Below, in pieces: positions 26,217-36,751 of a DNA stretch of 56,895 bases (positions within the stretch are counted from its first letter, which is position 1; every line of letters starts with the position of its first letter). The DNA is from a virus. Below the pieces are notes generated by a model, which saw nothing but the letters and a program-made list of their open reading frames with translations, ran no database searches and had not been told where the DNA came from. The stretch is from positions 1 to 56,895 of the IMG/VR virus record IMGVR_UViG_3300025400_000022; one strand, given 5' to 3'. The translations under genes and the position numbers were made by a program.

Positions 26217-29200
26217 TAGAACTGTGTCTGGGAAGCGAGAACGGTGTAGGTGCTTGCGGCGGTCTTGATAATCGTGACGGTGTAGGCGTACATTGTCGAG
26301 AGGGCTGGGGTTGAGGGAGCGGAGCCACCCTGCCAGTTCACGGTTTGCGAGGTTCCGTCTACCGAGATACCGGTGAGGTAGTAGGCGTTTGATGACCCGT
26401 TCGTGACCAGCACCGTGAAAGTGAATGACTGCCCGACACCAAGAGCGGCGTTCAGCGTCTGCCCCGAGGTCGAGGCCACGTTGAAGGTGAAGTTTGCGCT
26501 CGGCGTTCCGGTGTTCAGGATGAGCGAGCCGTTGGTGTAGGAGTAGATGTTGTAGGTTCCGTTGAGAACGGTGCTATCGACGTAGGCAAGTTCAAACGAC
26601 GATTTCAGGACTGGCGTTGTGAGCAGTGGGCTGGTGGACTGAACAACGCTGCCGTTGCCGGTGTAGTTCGTGTTACCGCCAATGAAGTACCAAACGCCCG
26701 AATAGTAGATGAGAGATGCGCTGAAGTAGTACGGCAGGGTGTAGGCCGTGTTCGTGGTTGAACTGCCGAAAGCGATGGTGTCGGTTCCGCCTCGGTTGAT
26801 GGTCGCGGCGTTCGTGTTGTTGTAGATGGTGTTGATAGTGCCGTTCGCCGGAGCCGAGGGGAGCGTAACCGACCCCGAGAAGCCGACACCTAAGAACGAG
26901 TTTTCTCCTGCGGCTGGGGCCGCGCCGCCCGATGAGGTGTAGGACTTGAAGTTGCCAGCCTGACCAAGAACGGTGGCTTGCGCCGAGGTAATCGACTTGC
27001 CTTGAATTGCTGCAACAGTGGGGTTGGGGTACGAGCCTGTAAGGTCGCCGCCAGCGGTACCTGTTGAGGGGCCCGTGGCACCTTGGTACCCTTGGTAGCC
27101 CTGATAACCTTGCGGTCCTTGAGCGCCATTTACTCCATTTGCGCCCTGCGCTCCTTGCGCACCGTTTGCACCGTTTGCACCTTGAACGCCTTGGTTTCCT
27201 TGATAGCCCTGTGAACCTTGTGTACCAGTAGAACCTGCTGTCCCTTGGTATCCTTGAGGGCCCTGAACAGATGCGCCTTGGTATCCTTGAGGACCTGTTG
27301 CACCCTGGGCCCCTTGAGCCCCCGTGGCACCCTGCGAACCAGTTGCACCAACGACGCCTTGATAACCTTGACTGCCCTGAGCACCAGTAGCACCCGTAGC
27401 GCCCTGAACGCCCGTGGCACCCTGAGCACCGGTTGCGCCCTGTGAGCCTTGAGCACCAGCATTGTTTGAGTAAATAAGACCGGTGCCGCTTGGATTAACC
27501 ACAAGTGCTTGACCGGCGGTGCCAATTGTAGAAAGACCAGTTCCACCATTAGTAGTGGGGAGCACACCAGAAACGTTATTCGTTAATGAAAGGGTGCCAA
27601 TAAGGTTTGACAAGTTGTTGCTGTTTGTCATGTACCAATTGCCGCCGTTGTAGTTGACAAAACTTAACGTTCCATAGGATAACAAGGTGTAAGTAGTGAC
27701 GCTTGAGCCGGAACCAAGCGGGTACATTGAGTTGGCAAAACTCAGCGTGACTGAGTTGGCGCTGTTGTTAATAATTGTCCAAGAAGAACCGTCAATGGGG
27801 TTGCTAGGGGTTGAAAGTGTTTGACCTGCGGTTCCGGTAAATACCGTTATCTCGTTGCGTCCGACCGTTGCCGTTGCCGAACGCAAAACAAGGTGATTTG
27901 AAATAGTGGTAGACCAGCCAGCAGTAGAACCGGTGTATACCCACATAGTTGCGGTCTGGTCAATTACAAAGTCGCCAACCGTCCACGTTCCCGAAGTAGG
28001 TGCGCCGTTTATCGTGCCACCGACAAAACGAGCACCAGACGTAGCGCCGGTAAGGCCCGTAGCCTTAAAGTCAGTCGCAACATCTTCTCCGGAAAGAGAG
28101 ATAGACGTACCAGCAACGGCACCCGTTAAGGTGCCACCGCTAAGGGGAAGGTATGGGCCGCCGCTAAGACCTTGTGCCCCTTGAGCACCTTGGGCACCTT
28201 GAGCACCTTGGGCACCTTGGGCCCCCTGCGAGCCAACAACCTGAGCCCAAGTGCCCGGTGAACCCGCAGCGGTGCAAATCCAAATAGCCCCCGTGCGGTC
28301 AACCGCAAAGTCACCAACAAGATAGGCGTAACTTGTTGAATTTGGAGCGCCGGAAGTTGTAGAACCAACAAATCGTGACGACTGAAGGCCCAATGCAGAA
28401 GAAACTTGCAGTGGTCCACCGTTTACAACAAGGCTTCCTTTTTGCGCAACTCCACCATCATTCCATTGAACATAATTTACTGCACCCGACTGTTTTAATA
28501 CAGTAATGGTTGATGAACCGTTTGCGTAAATAACTGGCGTACTAACGTACTGAGAAAAAATACCCTGCGTTCCGTTAAGGGGGTTGGTTATTGTTCCGCC
28601 ATTAAAAGTCGTGGAACCTTGGGGACCTTGATTGCCTTGAGCACCATTGGAACCCTGGGCGCCCGTTGAACCTTGAAAACCCTGATAACCTTGGGGCCCC
28701 TGAACAGATGCGCCTTGGTATCCTTGTGGCCCCTGAACAGATGCGCCTTGGTATCCTTGTGGCCCTTGAGCGCCCGTAGGGCCCTGCAAGCCGGTGCTTC
28801 CCTGCGCGCCCGTTGAACCTTGAATGCCTTGGTTGCCTTGAAAACCTTGGTTTCCTTGCGTTCCCTGGGCGCCAGTCTGGCCTTGAACGCCTTGAATGCC
28901 TTGGTTTCCTTGAGGCCCTTGAACGCCTTGCGTTCCTTGACTGCCTTGAACACCAGTCTGGCCTTGAACGCCTTGCGTTCCCTGATAACCCTGTGGGCCT
29001 TGTGGACCGGTAAGACCCTGCACGTATGAAAGTGCTTGGTTGGCGGTGGTGATTGCTGATTGAACGCCATGGTTAAACTGAAGGCTTTCGGTTGCTGAGG
29101 CACCGTGAAAAACGTCGTTTGTTTTGTTTTGCGTGGTCTGGTGGTAGTGGGCAGAGATGATGTTGCCGTCGTATCCACGACCGTTGTTTGTGCCGTCTGT

Positions 29201-29476
29201 CCAAACCGCAATGGTGGAGGTTGCCAGATTAACAGAAGAGCAAAGAATGTGCTCCTCGTTTGTTTCGCCCGGATTCAACACAATTACAAATGGACCTGAA
29301 GTGCCAAGCGGGTTTGTTGTTGCTTGACCCGTGGCGCTTACTTCGTACCAACCCGCCAAAGAAGCAACCGTGATGCCTTGATTGGGGATGTAAGAGTTAG
29401 GTACGTCTGTTGTAATGTACGTGGGCGGAACGGAGCCTCCGTACGAACGAATTGTTGTTGAAGTTGGGTATGCCAT
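26216..29476 (-). CDS. Large tail fibre with collagen-like repeats, 1086 aa
   Basis: Several blocks of G-x-Q/G-x-y triplets (about residues 155-285, 425-450 and 680-835) alternate with globular modules such as [15 protein letters not shown] and [17 protein letters not shown]. Collagen-like triplets make thin trimeric shafts in phage fibres. The DNA coding the shafts is itself repeated, for example 33-bp units at 28697-28762 and a related one near 27257. Last fibre gene of the structural run; attachment to the host is the likely role. Confidence 0.85.
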   Translation of the reverse strand: MAYPTSTTIRSYGGSVPPTYITTDVPNSYIPNQGITVASLAGWYEVSATGQATTNPLGTSGPFVIVLNPGETNEEHILCSSVNLATSTIAVWTDGTNNGRGYDGNIISAHYHQTTQNKTNDVFHGASATESLQFNHGVQSAITTANQALSYVQGLTGPQGPQGYQGTQGVQGQTGVQGSQGTQGVQGPQGNQGIQGVQGQTGAQGTQGNQGFQGNQGIQGSTGAQGSTGLQGPTGAQGPQGYQGASVQGPQGYQGASVQGPQGYQGFQGSTGAQGSNGAQGNQGPQGSTTFNGGTITNPLNGTQGIFSQYVSTPVIYANGSSTITVLKQSGAVNYVQWNDGGVAQKGSLVVNGGPLQVSSALGLQSSRFVGSTTSGAPNSTSYAYLVGDFAVDRTGAIWICTAAGSPGTWAQVVGSQGAQGAQGAQGAQGAQGAQGLSGGPYLPLSGGTLTGAVAGTSISLSGEDVATDFKATGLTGATSGARFVGGTINGAPTSGTWTVGDFVIDQTATMWVYTGSTAGWSTTISNHLVLRSATATVGRNEITVFTGTAGQTLSTPSNPIDGSSWTIINNSANSVTLSFANSMYPLGSGSSVTTYTLLSYGTLSFVNYNGGNWYMTNSNNLSNLIGTLSLTNNVSGVLPTTNGGTGLSTIGTAGQALVVNPSGTGLIYSNNAGAQGSQGATGAQGATGVQGATGATGAQGSQGYQGVVGATGSQGATGAQGAQGATGPQGYQGASVQGPQGYQGTAGSTGTQGSQGYQGNQGVQGANGANGAQGAQGANGVNGAQGPQGYQGYQGYQGATGPSTGTAGGDLTGSYPNPTVAAIQGKSITSAQATVLGQAGNFKSYTSSGGAAPAAGENSFLGVGFSGSVTLPSAPANGTINTIYNNTNAATINRGGTDTIAFGSSTTNTAYTLPYYFSASLIYYSGVWYFIGGNTNYTGNGSVVQSTSPLLTTPVLKSSFELAYVDSTVLNGTYNIYSYTNGSLILNTGTPSANFTFNVASTSGQTLNAALGVGQSFTFTVLVTNGSSNAYYLTGISVDGTSQTVNWQGGSAPSTPALSTMYAYTVTIIKTAASTYTVLASQTQF
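28697..28762. repeat. 33-bp tandem repeat in a collagen block
   Basis: Two adjacent 33-bp units (28697-28729, 28730-28762) encode the [11 protein letters not shown] block; a third similar unit lies about 1.4 kb away in the same gene. Such repeats allow slippage that changes fibre length. Confidence 0.7.
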
Positions 29477-29479
29477 TGT

Positions 29480-29923
29480 TTATTTTTCCTCAGTAACCGG
29501 TGATATTAAACCGCGAACGTATTTTTCTGCTTCAAAATCAGAGGCGGCAGCAACGTGAATTCCGCCTGCGCCACGGTGGTGGGCTTCGCAAAGCCACATA
29601 AGGTTTTCTGCGGACTCGACCCATGCGCCAACAATTGAAGGGTCCGAAACGCCGGGGTAGTCAGCCTCGAGCCACTTTAAGTCTACACCATTCTGCAAGG
29701 AAAACTCGATGTGTGCATGGTGCAATTCTAAAGGCTTGCTTAGCGAACATTCGCTAAAGTCGTTGCGGTGAGCGCCAATAGCGCATACCGCCGTTGCTTT
29801 TGTGCGACGACGATATGCGTTAAAGTCTTTGTAATGCGGGTCGTGCTCACGTGGTTCGTGATGCGGATAATGAACCACGTAGTGATGCGTTACACCCTGG
29901 TCATGAGCCGGGGTCTCGAGCAT
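29480..29923 (-). CDS. HNH endonuclease-like protein, 147 aa
   Basis: The core LELHHAHIEFSLQNGVD and ENLMWLCEAHHRGAGGIH give the H-H, N and H pattern of HNH nucleases. His-rich N-terminus (HHYVVHYPHHEPREHDPHY). It sits between two structural genes with almost no spacing, which suits either a homing-type insertion or an old passenger kept in the operon. Confidence 0.65.
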   Translation of the reverse strand: MLETPAHDQGVTHHYVVHYPHHEPREHDPHYKDFNAYRRRTKATAVCAIGAHRNDFSECSLSKPLELHHAHIEFSLQNGVDLKWLEADYPGVSDPSIVGAWVESAENLMWLCEAHHRGAGGIHVAAASDFEAEKYVRGLISPVTEEK

Positions 29924-30349
29924 CTAGAAAGAACCCTCAGTAAGTACGTTAACCGAAGAGATTGTGGCGCTGTTAGTTGTAGTCACCTTGATGTACCACT
30001 GCGAAGGAACTCGCACCGTAATGGCGTGGTTGTTTGCCGCGTTGCCCGCAGACGAAGGAATAACTACGTTTGCACAAGCACTAGTTGAACCAAAAGCAAC
30101 TTGAACTGTACCGTTTGTGGCACCGCCAATAAAGATGTAGTACGTGGCAAAACAAGGAGCGGTGTTTTGCACCGCCGTGCCAGACGTGAATGGGACGTTG
30201 CTAGTAAACGCAGGCGCAAATCCACCCACCTGAACATTTGCTGTCCCATTGAAGTGCTGAACAGAACCTGAAGTTGTGTCAAAAAATACAGGGTATGGAG
30301 AAATGGGGTGGTTTGGAGTGTTGCTAAAAAGAGTGTTGCTGGTTGTCAT
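29924..30349 (-). CDS. Small virion protein, 141 aa
   Basis: Beta-rich and Ser/Thr/Ala/Asn-rich, with few charges, like capsid decoration or fibre-associated proteins. Ends with VNVLTEGSF one base before the HNH start. No family recognised. Confidence 0.6.
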   Translation of the reverse strand: MTTSNTLFSNTPNHPISPYPVFFDTTSGSVQHFNGTANVQVGGFAPAFTSNVPFTSGTAVQNTAPCFATYYIFIGGATNGTVQVAFGSTSACANVVIPSSAGNAANNHAITVRVPSQWYIKVTTTNSATISSVNVLTEGSF

Positions 30350-30358
30350 AATGACTCC

Positions 30359-30880
30359 TTAATAAATTTGTACGCCACCACCACCGAGAACGCCGTCGAA
30401 CTCAGCAGGGGTAATGTCGAATGGGTCGGTTGGGCAGTCCCAAGAGCCGTGCTCCCAAGAGCGGGCCACAAGGGCAGAGCAGATGAGTGTGTCGGCAATG
30501 CGAATGTCAAAACGGAAAAATGCCGGAAGCATAATGTTGATAGCAATGCTGACAATGGTAAGTACGCCATACTTTGTGCCCAATTGACGTTGCGCATAGG
30601 CAACCGCTTCTTCACAATTGACTGTTTTGGGGCAGGGAATCACTTTGACGTGACCGCCGGGGGCAACGTCCTCAATGCGCACGCGCTCACAGCGTCGAGC
30701 CATTTGAATGACCCAAACTTGACCGTTTGCGTCAACCGATTCAACAATTGCCATGTGGTTCCATGAGCGATACTTCCACCAGCGAACGGCTTGAGCAAAG
30801 CGAATCATTGCGCCGTAAGGGTTGTGGGTGTGCGCAAAAACTGCGTCGCCTGGCTGTGGAATATAGTTGTTGTTAGTCAA
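30359..30880 (-). CDS. Permuted papain-like (YiiX/NlpC-type) hydrolase, 173 aa
   Basis: PGDAVFAHT and SWNHMAIVESVD (His) come first, and the likely nucleophile Cys is in DTLICSALVARSW near residue 133. This order is that of circularly permuted papain-fold enzymes. It starts in a small overlap with the C1-like gene. Cell-wall peptide or ester bond cleavage is inferred. Confidence 0.65.
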   Translation of the reverse strand: MTNNNYIPQPGDAVFAHTHNPYGAMIRFAQAVRWWKYRSWNHMAIVESVDANGQVWVIQMARRCERVRIEDVAPGGHVKVIPCPKTVNCEEAVAYAQRQLGTKYGVLTIVSIAINIMLPAFFRFDIRIADTLICSALVARSWEHGSWDCPTDPFDITPAEFDGVLGGGGVQIY

Positions 30881-31604
30881 GGTTTTTTAGGTCCTCTTGC
30901 AAAGAAAGAATATTTACGTTCCAAACGGGGCCGTGGTCAAGTTCAACAAATGCTTCTGGGATAACAACCCATGCTTCAGAGCCGTAGGTTTCCCACCATT
31001 GCCACGTCATCGACTCTGTGGCGCCCCAAGTGATAATGTCTACACCAAACCTGTTACAGCCCGTAGCCACGACACAGTGGCCACCAGAGGCTTCCTCCGC
31101 GTACTGGGGAACATGCCAGGGTTGGTGAGACTCAAACTGGGTTTCCGCATCTGGCGGCATTTCAACACCAAGGTAGACAGAGCCAAAAAGGTAAATGGCA
31201 GCAGCCAACTCATCACGGTTTTTGATATTAACCGGCGCATAAGCAGAGATTTTTGTTCCAAACAATCCATCGTTCATCCATGTCTTTAAGACTTCATGCT
31301 CAACCAGGCCCGTGTCGGCGCCGCCAGTGAGTTTAAAGTATTCTTGCTTTACGGCTTCATCGCCTGGGTACTCAAAAACCTCACCGATTTCTGCGTAAGC
31401 AAGTTGAAGCATGTGAATAACGCCTGCAATGGTGCAGTCGCCATACGTGTCATTAAGGGCCATTGGGTAGTCCTTGACACGATTGGAGTAGTCAAAAGAA
31501 CGTGGCGCAGATGGAACCGTGCCCTTAACGTAATTGGACAGGGTGCCCATTGAAAGTTTTACGGCTGGGGCCTTGCCCCGCCGTCCAGCGATACGTTCTT
31601 GCAT
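30873..31604 (-). CDS. Papain-like (C1/C39-type) protein, 243 aa
   Basis: YGDCTIAGVIHMLQL (Cys nucleophile, about residue 57), GGHCVVATGCN (His) and IITWGATESMTW, with the W-G turn that follows the active-site Asn in C1 enzymes. Fits the papain fold. It lies between holin-like genes and another Cys hydrolase, so it belongs to the lysis or entry set. Its first 35 residues are basic with RRGK. Confidence 0.7.
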   Translation of the reverse strand: MQERIAGRRGKAPAVKLSMGTLSNYVKGTVPSAPRSFDYSNRVKDYPMALNDTYGDCTIAGVIHMLQLAYAEIGEVFEYPGDEAVKQEYFKLTGGADTGLVEHEVLKTWMNDGLFGTKISAYAPVNIKNRDELAAAIYLFGSVYLGVEMPPDAETQFESHQPWHVPQYAEEASGGHCVVATGCNRFGVDIITWGATESMTWQWWETYGSEAWVVIPEAFVELDHGPVWNVNILSLQEDLKNLD

Positions 31605-31904
31605 CTACTTTTCCTCTGTGACGTTCTTGTGAGACCAGTTGGTAGCGTGTTCTGTTGTAAACTTGCCAATAATTCCGATGGGAAGAATGCCTAGCCAGCC
31701 GCGCCAGCCAAGGTGAATGAGTTGTACGCCGGAAAAAGAGGCAAGGACAATGTTTACAATGTCGCTAAGCCCGTCCATGTTGCCGGCAAGTTTTGCGTGA
31801 CCTTCAGCAATTGCTTTGGTCAGAACAGTGTTGAGAACGTCGCGAGCAATCATGCAAACGCAACCAACAAATGAGTAAAACGCAACGTCTAACCAGATGT
31901 GCAT
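31605..31904 (-). CDS. Holin-like membrane protein, 99 aa
   Basis: Two hydrophobic segments (about 3-25 and 48-82, the second possibly two helices) and a hydrophilic C-terminus. Size and position next to peptidoglycan hydrolases suit a holin. No family motif, so position is the main argument. Confidence 0.6.
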   Translation of the reverse strand: MHIWLDVAFYSFVGCVCMIARDVLNTVLTKAIAEGHAKLAGNMDGLSDIVNIVLASFSGVQLIHLGWRGWLGILPIGIIGKFTTEHATNWSHKNVTEEK

Positions 31905-32269
31905 TACTTTCTTTCTTTCAGTTCAGACAAAATTTGCTTAATTTCCGCAAGCATTTCAGCGTGGTCAAGTGTTGTCTTAAGGTGAAACTTTTGCAACTCC
32001 GCAGAGATTTTGTCACTGCGCTTTGCTGCGATAAGAAGAACGGAACCTTGCAGCCCCGCCAGCATTGACAAGGCAAGGTTTAGCCGAAAATAAGGCGCGG
32101 GGTCAATTCCAAAACCGCCGCTGGCAATCCAAAACGTCATCAAAACGAGAAACGTCATTAGGAATGTCCATGTTCCCATTCCCAGGCGCATTCTGTCTGC
32201 CGCTCGTTCTCCAATTGTTCGTTCTTTGCCGGTCCGAACCGAAGGGTGAAACTCCCAGTGTTTTGCCAT
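31904..32269 (-). CDS. DUF1003-family membrane protein, 121 aa
   Basis: The family pattern is clear: GERAADRMRLGMGTWTF, then a membrane segment, DPAPYFRLNLALSMLAGLQGS and a second segment, then a helical tail (AEMLAEIKQILSEL). DUF1003 proteins are small two-helix membrane proteins of unknown role. In this lysis module it may act as a second holin or spanin-like helper. Confidence 0.75.
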   Translation of the reverse strand: MAKHWEFHPSVRTGKERTIGERAADRMRLGMGTWTFLMTFLVLMTFWIASGGFGIDPAPYFRLNLALSMLAGLQGSVLLIAAKRSDKISAELQKFHLKTTLDHAEMLAEIKQILSELKERK

Positions 32270-32661
32270 TAATCATCATGCCCATCGTGATAGCCAAGGT
32301 GGCGTTCCATCACCTTTTCCAGTTTTTGAATGTAACGCTCCATGCGCTCCATCTGCTCGTCTACCTTTTTAAATCCTTCGTTTTGGTTTCGCTCTACACG
32401 GTCGATGGCGTCCTTCATGCTGGACCCGCCATTGTTTTTAGTTTCGTGGTGAATTTCTTCAACAGCCTTTGCCAAGTTCTTGATAAGGTCGCTGTCAAGT
32501 TCGGAGATAAGTTCTTCGCGAACTACGTTTTTGATTTGTTTGCGGTGGTGTCGCCAGACAAAAGCACCAACGGTACCCAGTCCGGCGAGGAACCAACCAA
32601 TGCTGTCCCAAAGGTTTGCTGTATTGCTAATCCAAGTTACAAATGTCTCTGCTACTAACAT
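32269..32661 (-). CDS. Membrane-anchored coiled-coil protein, 130 aa
   Basis: One hydrophobic segment at about residues 15-36 is followed by a long charged coiled coil (residues ~45-122) and a His/Asp-rich end. The topology is that of phage proteins called hemolysin-XhlA-like or holin partners. Four-gene overlap chain 31605-32661 supports joint function in lysis. Confidence 0.65.
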   Translation of the reverse strand: MLVAETFVTWISNTANLWDSIGWFLAGLGTVGAFVWRHHRKQIKNVVREELISELDSDLIKNLAKAVEEIHHETKNNGGSSMKDAIDRVERNQNEGFKKVDEQMERMERYIQKLEKVMERHLGYHDGHDD

Positions 32662-32668
32662 GACGGTA

Positions 32669-33229
32669 CTATGCGGCTGGCGGCATGCGCACTGGCTTTG
32701 TGTTAGCCGTTACATTGCGAAGGAACGTTTGTGGCATGCGACCGTCGACGGGGTAACCGTGAGGATTTGCTGACGGTGGGTTAACCCAGCAGTATGTTGG
32801 GTTGCCCTGCTCGCCATGGCTTACCGTAAGAATGTCGTTGCCTTGAATTTCGACAATAATTGCTACATGTTCACCCACTCCGGGGCCGTAAACAACGTAG
32901 TCACCAACTTCAATGTCTTGAATTGTTGCCACGGGATTTTGCTTCACCCAAAGAGCAAGGTGCTCCTCATGGCTCAAAAGTGTGCCCGTGTAGCCTTCGT
33001 GGTCAAAGTTAAGCCCGTTGGGGTCGTTGCCCTGCGCCAAGTAGGCGTAAAGAGTGATGGAGCCCGAGCAGTCGGTTGTGATGGGAAACTTAATGGGCCA
33101 CTGACCGATGTTTGCCATGCGGTTTGCGCCCTCTGAATAAACCCAGTGTTCGGGGTGCTTGATGCGGTCAGCAACCGCCCAATGGGCCCATGCGACTTCG
33201 GCGGTGCGGTGGTCAATAGGTGTTGTCAT
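32669..33229 (-). CDS. NlpC/P60- or CHAP-like endolysin, 186 aa
   Basis: TTDCSGSITLYAYLAQGNDP (Cys at the start of a helix, about residue 53) and GEHVAIIVEIQGNDILTVSHG (His) give the NlpC/P60 dyad order. GDYVVYG is the usual strand between them. No separate binding domain is visible. It would cut peptidoglycan stems and is the best endolysin candidate of the window. Confidence 0.75.
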   Translation of the reverse strand: MTTPIDHRTAEVAWAHWAVADRIKHPEHWVYSEGANRMANIGQWPIKFPITTDCSGSITLYAYLAQGNDPNGLNFDHEGYTGTLLSHEEHLALWVKQNPVATIQDIEVGDYVVYGPGVGEHVAIIVEIQGNDILTVSHGEQGNPTYCWVNPPSANPHGYPVDGRMPQTFLRNVTANTKPVRMPPAA

Positions 33230-33243
33230 ATTTGTCCTTTGTT

Positions 33244-35481
33244 TTAGTTGAATCCAATAATTGAAAGAGTGGCAACTACAATAGTTCCTTGCGTTACACC
33301 ACCGAAAGAAGCCTGACCGGAAATGGTGATGTTTCCGGTCCCCTGAGAGGTAAAGAGGTATTGATTTGAGTTTGTTATTAATCCGCCAGCAAATGTTGTT
33401 GATTGCATTGCTGGGGTGCTAGTCGTACCATTTGTAATAGCGGTAGACAAAACACGCGTTACGGTGTCGTTGTTTCTACCGCTAAGAGTAAAGGCAACCA
33501 GATAATTGTTGTAACCTGCAACGGTTTGAGAAATTACGGTTCCTATCGAACCGTTCACAATACTTCCGCTTGTAACGTTGGCCGGTTGGAAAACGCCCAA
33601 AACGTTTGTTGCGTTGGAAAGATTTACAGCCGAGGGCGTTCCGAGGTTTGGCGTTGTCAACGTAGGACTTGTGGAACGAACCAGCGAGCCGGTTCCATTT
33701 GTGCTCGAGGCTGAGAACGTAACGTTGCCGGGGGTCGTGTAATTAACCGTAATGTCTGAAGAGCCTGCAAGGGATTGAATCATTGAAGCCCAGGAGCCGG
33801 TTGTGCCGGTCGTTTCTACAACACCCATCCAGTATGCGTACGGTTGAAGAGTAATTGCAACACCGCCAGCGGCAGAGTCAATTGTTTGACTTGCGCCATT
33901 TGGATAAACCAAGATTGAATAATTATTTGCGTTGTCAATAATTACAAATTGACCCAACGTAGTAATTGCCGGAAGCGTTACGGCTTGCCCCGACGCGGTT
34001 GCGTTAACAACGTTGTATTGCGCTGAAAGAGTAGGCCCCTTGCCAGTTGAGGGGGAGACGGTTGCTTCGGTAAAAGCAATTGTGCTATTCCAAAGGCCGT
34101 TTGTAACAGTGCCCGTTGTGACAATTGAAGAGGAGCCTACTGCCGGTGCAGCGCCAAGGTTTGTTAGAGCGGCGCTTGCGGTTGAGGCGCCCGTTCCACC
34201 AGCGACCACCGGAGTTGTGCCGTATGAAAGGTTTTCAGCGTACCAGTTGGTGCTTCCATCGTAAACAAAGGAAATGCTAGTTCCAGGGTTAACGGTAATA
34301 GACGTTGCACCAGCAAAAGAACCGTAAAGGTGAAAAGATTGGCCCGAGTAAGCAGAGATTGTTACAACAAAGTTGGTGTTGTTGTAAAAATCAGTTTTTG
34401 AACCAGACGTTGCAACGTTTGGCCAAGTGTAGGATTGCGCCGTGCTTCCCGCATACATGTTGTACTGGTTTGCAATAATTGACTGAGAGCCAGTCGTCAA
34501 AATATTTGGGAATGCAATGTTTTGACCAGTTGTTGAGGTCAACAAAGTTGAAGAAGCCGGAATTGTTGTGCCGTTTACCGACGTTGTTGAGCCAAGGGTT
34601 GTAGGAATGTCCGATGCAGAAAGCGTTGTTCCTGCGGTTACGCGCCCCTTTGCGTCTGTTGTGACCTTTGTGTACGTGCCCTGTGTGCCGGTTGCAATCA
34701 AAGCGGGTGCCGTTGATGTTCCAGTGAGGTCGCCCGCTAATTGAATAACGCCCTGCGCGCCCGTAGTTGCGGCTGTAATGGTTTGCGGAGTGGAGGCACC
34801 TTGGTATCCTTGAGGGCCTTGAGAGCCGGTTGGGCCCTGCGAACCCGTTGAACCTTGAGGGCCCTGCACGGTTGCGCCTTGGACACCTTGAGTTCCTTGG
34901 GCTCCCTGTGAGCCGGTTGCGCCCTGTGAGCCGGTTGCGCCCTGCGAGCCGGTCGACCCTTGAGCGCCCTGTGCGCCAGTAGAACCTTGCGGGCCGGTTG
35001 CGCCCTGATAACCCTGCGGACCCTGAACTGCAACGGCAGACGAGTATTGAGGGCCGGCAGCGCCGGAGGTCATAATCAAACCTCTGGTTGATGTTCCGGG
35101 CACAACGGTAATCCAAGTAGAGCCGCTGTAGTAAGAAATAGAAGGGTTGGTGTAAGTGGTATTGACCCAAACCTGACCAGGGAAAGCCACGGTTGGGGCT
35201 GTTGTGCCTACGTAAACGGAGTCGGCGCCCAAATTGACCCACGAAGTTCCGTTGTAGTAATTAAGGCCGTAACTTGCAGATGTTGCCAGCGCGCACCACC
35301 AGAATTCACCGCCAGTGCTGTTTACTGAAGGCGTTGGCGTTGAGCCGTCCGAAGTCGTGGCCCAAAGCGGAACGTTGCTGTCAATAAAGTTGGCAACGCT
35401 CTGAATGTCAGAGGCAACGTTTGCCGTGTCGCTTGAAACCGGGTATGGAACCTGGGCCCGCGTTGTCTTTCCACTTGACAT
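33244..35481 (-). CDS. Tail fibre with collagen-like shaft, 745 aa
   Basis: N-terminus (1-150) has two copies of a [18 protein letters not shown]-type beta unit, a collagen-like block follows at about 155-235, then repeated beta modules ([18 protein letters not shown]..., [15 protein letters not shown]) typical of fibres. It starts in a TAATG overlap with the baseplate I-like gene, so the fibre is attached to the baseplate edge. Confidence 0.85.
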   Translation of the reverse strand: MSSGKTTRAQVPYPVSSDTANVASDIQSVANFIDSNVPLWATTSDGSTPTPSVNSTGGEFWWCALATSASYGLNYYNGTSWVNLGADSVYVGTTAPTVAFPGQVWVNTTYTNPSISYYSGSTWITVVPGTSTRGLIMTSGAAGPQYSSAVAVQGPQGYQGATGPQGSTGAQGAQGSTGSQGATGSQGATGSQGAQGTQGVQGATVQGPQGSTGSQGPTGSQGPQGYQGASTPQTITAATTGAQGVIQLAGDLTGTSTAPALIATGTQGTYTKVTTDAKGRVTAGTTLSASDIPTTLGSTTSVNGTTIPASSTLLTSTTGQNIAFPNILTTGSQSIIANQYNMYAGSTAQSYTWPNVATSGSKTDFYNNTNFVVTISAYSGQSFHLYGSFAGATSITVNPGTSISFVYDGSTNWYAENLSYGTTPVVAGGTGASTASAALTNLGAAPAVGSSSIVTTGTVTNGLWNSTIAFTEATVSPSTGKGPTLSAQYNVVNATASGQAVTLPAITTLGQFVIIDNANNYSILVYPNGASQTIDSAAGGVAITLQPYAYWMGVVETTGTTGSWASMIQSLAGSSDITVNYTTPGNVTFSASSTNGTGSLVRSTSPTLTTPNLGTPSAVNLSNATNVLGVFQPANVTSGSIVNGSIGTVISQTVAGYNNYLVAFTLSGRNNDTVTRVLSTAITNGTTSTPAMQSTTFAGGLITNSNQYLFTSQGTGNITISGQASFGGVTQGTIVVATLSIIGFN

Positions 35482-36749
35482 TAGTATCCTCCTACGAAGA
35501 TTTGCATTCCGGCAGGCCGGTAACGATAGATAAAGTTGATGTACGGTGAGTTGTTACTTGCAACGGTGCTGCCCTGAAGGTCAAAGTAAAGACCACCAAT
35601 GCTTGTAAGATACGTTTGAAGTGACGAGTACGTTGAAGAAGCGCCACCGGCATCAGCCGTCAAAGTCTGATACGACTGTGACGAAAAATAAATAGATGGA
35701 AGCAAGATTGTCATTGCATTAAAACTGTTTGAATACGGCTCTTTGAGCGCACAAGCGCCTTGTTGGCTTGTAACTGTTGTTCCCGTTGCTGAATTTGTGA
35801 CCGTAAATTGCGTTGCAGTTGCCGACGCCACCGTAACGTTTGTAAGGTTAAACGCTGTTGTAGACAATCCCGAGATGGTTACAACTTGACCCGCAATAAG
35901 AGAGTTGGCACACGTGTAAGTTACTGTTGTGCCGTTTGCAGAAGCGCCCGTAATTGCGTACGAGGTTGATTGCGTGTTTTCCATGATGATTACTTGCGAC
36001 TCAGACAACTGAGAAACGCTTGAAACCAACTGGGAGTTAATTACCTGAATCAACTGTTGCGTAATTGCTTCGGCGGTTGCCCGATTAAAACCACCAAGGG
36101 AGTTAATCGTTTGGACAATCTGCTGACGGCTCATGGTTGTGTCAGATGGGATTGAAGCGCCTACAAATTGAGCAAGCCAAGGCAGGGCGTAGTTTGGGCA
36201 ACGTTGAATGTCAACCGCTTGAGACCAGCCGGGAGCGCCGGCCCAGTCCTGAAGGTAAACGCTTCCGTCTGCTCCTGTGCTTGCGGGCCAGGATAGGCCG
36301 GCGCCGCCCGTAGGATAGTTGCGCGTAACACCCGTAAAGGTGATTGTTGGCGCGTTCCAATCACTGTATCCGGCGGGGACCGAAATTGTTTCAACGGCGC
36401 CAGTAAGCGAATTGACCAACTCTAAAAGAATTGGTTGATTTGTTGGGAACACATACCAAGTGCTGTCTGTTCCAAAAATTGTAATTGTTGTGTCGCCGGG
36501 TGCAAGAGGGTTTGCAATTTGAACGTCTGTGATTTCGTACGTTGCATAAGCACCAAAGTTTGCTTCAACGTGAATGCCTTGACCGACATTGTTTCTAGTC
36601 AGAATGTCAAGTTGGTCAAGTTGCGACGCGGCGCCGTAAATAAAGTACCAAAGAGCGTAACCATTTTGCGCGTCTTGGTCTTGGATAAATTGCGGCACCG
36701 TGTTATAAATCGACTGGGTGTTGTAACTATTCGGTAAGGTTACCGTCAT
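35481..36749 (-). CDS. Baseplate/tail protein I-like, 422 aa
   Basis: Position (after baseplate J and before a fibre) and the N-terminal part ([32 protein letters not shown]) fit the tail protein I/P2 gpI class. Residues ~258-335 insert a beta module ([20 protein letters not shown], then ATQFTVTN) that is found in many viral fibre proteins. A fibre-adaptor role is likely. Confidence 0.65.
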   Translation of the reverse strand: MTVTLPNSYNTQSIYNTVPQFIQDQDAQNGYALWYFIYGAASQLDQLDILTRNNVGQGIHVEANFGAYATYEITDVQIANPLAPGDTTITIFGTDSTWYVFPTNQPILLELVNSLTGAVETISVPAGYSDWNAPTITFTGVTRNYPTGGAGLSWPASTGADGSVYLQDWAGAPGWSQAVDIQRCPNYALPWLAQFVGASIPSDTTMSRQQIVQTINSLGGFNRATAEAITQQLIQVINSQLVSSVSQLSESQVIIMENTQSTSYAITGASANGTTVTYTCANSLIAGQVVTISGLSTTAFNLTNVTVASATATQFTVTNSATGTTVTSQQGACALKEPYSNSFNAMTILLPSIYFSSQSYQTLTADAGGASSTYSSLQTYLTSIGGLYFDLQGSTVASNNSPYINFIYRYRPAGMQIFVGGY

Positions 36750-36751
36750 AA

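Noticed and set aside
26605-29211. Long Ser/Pro- or Lys/Val-rich frames in other phases of the fibre gene
   Set aside because: They come from the repeat composition of the collagen-like gene and have no start signals.
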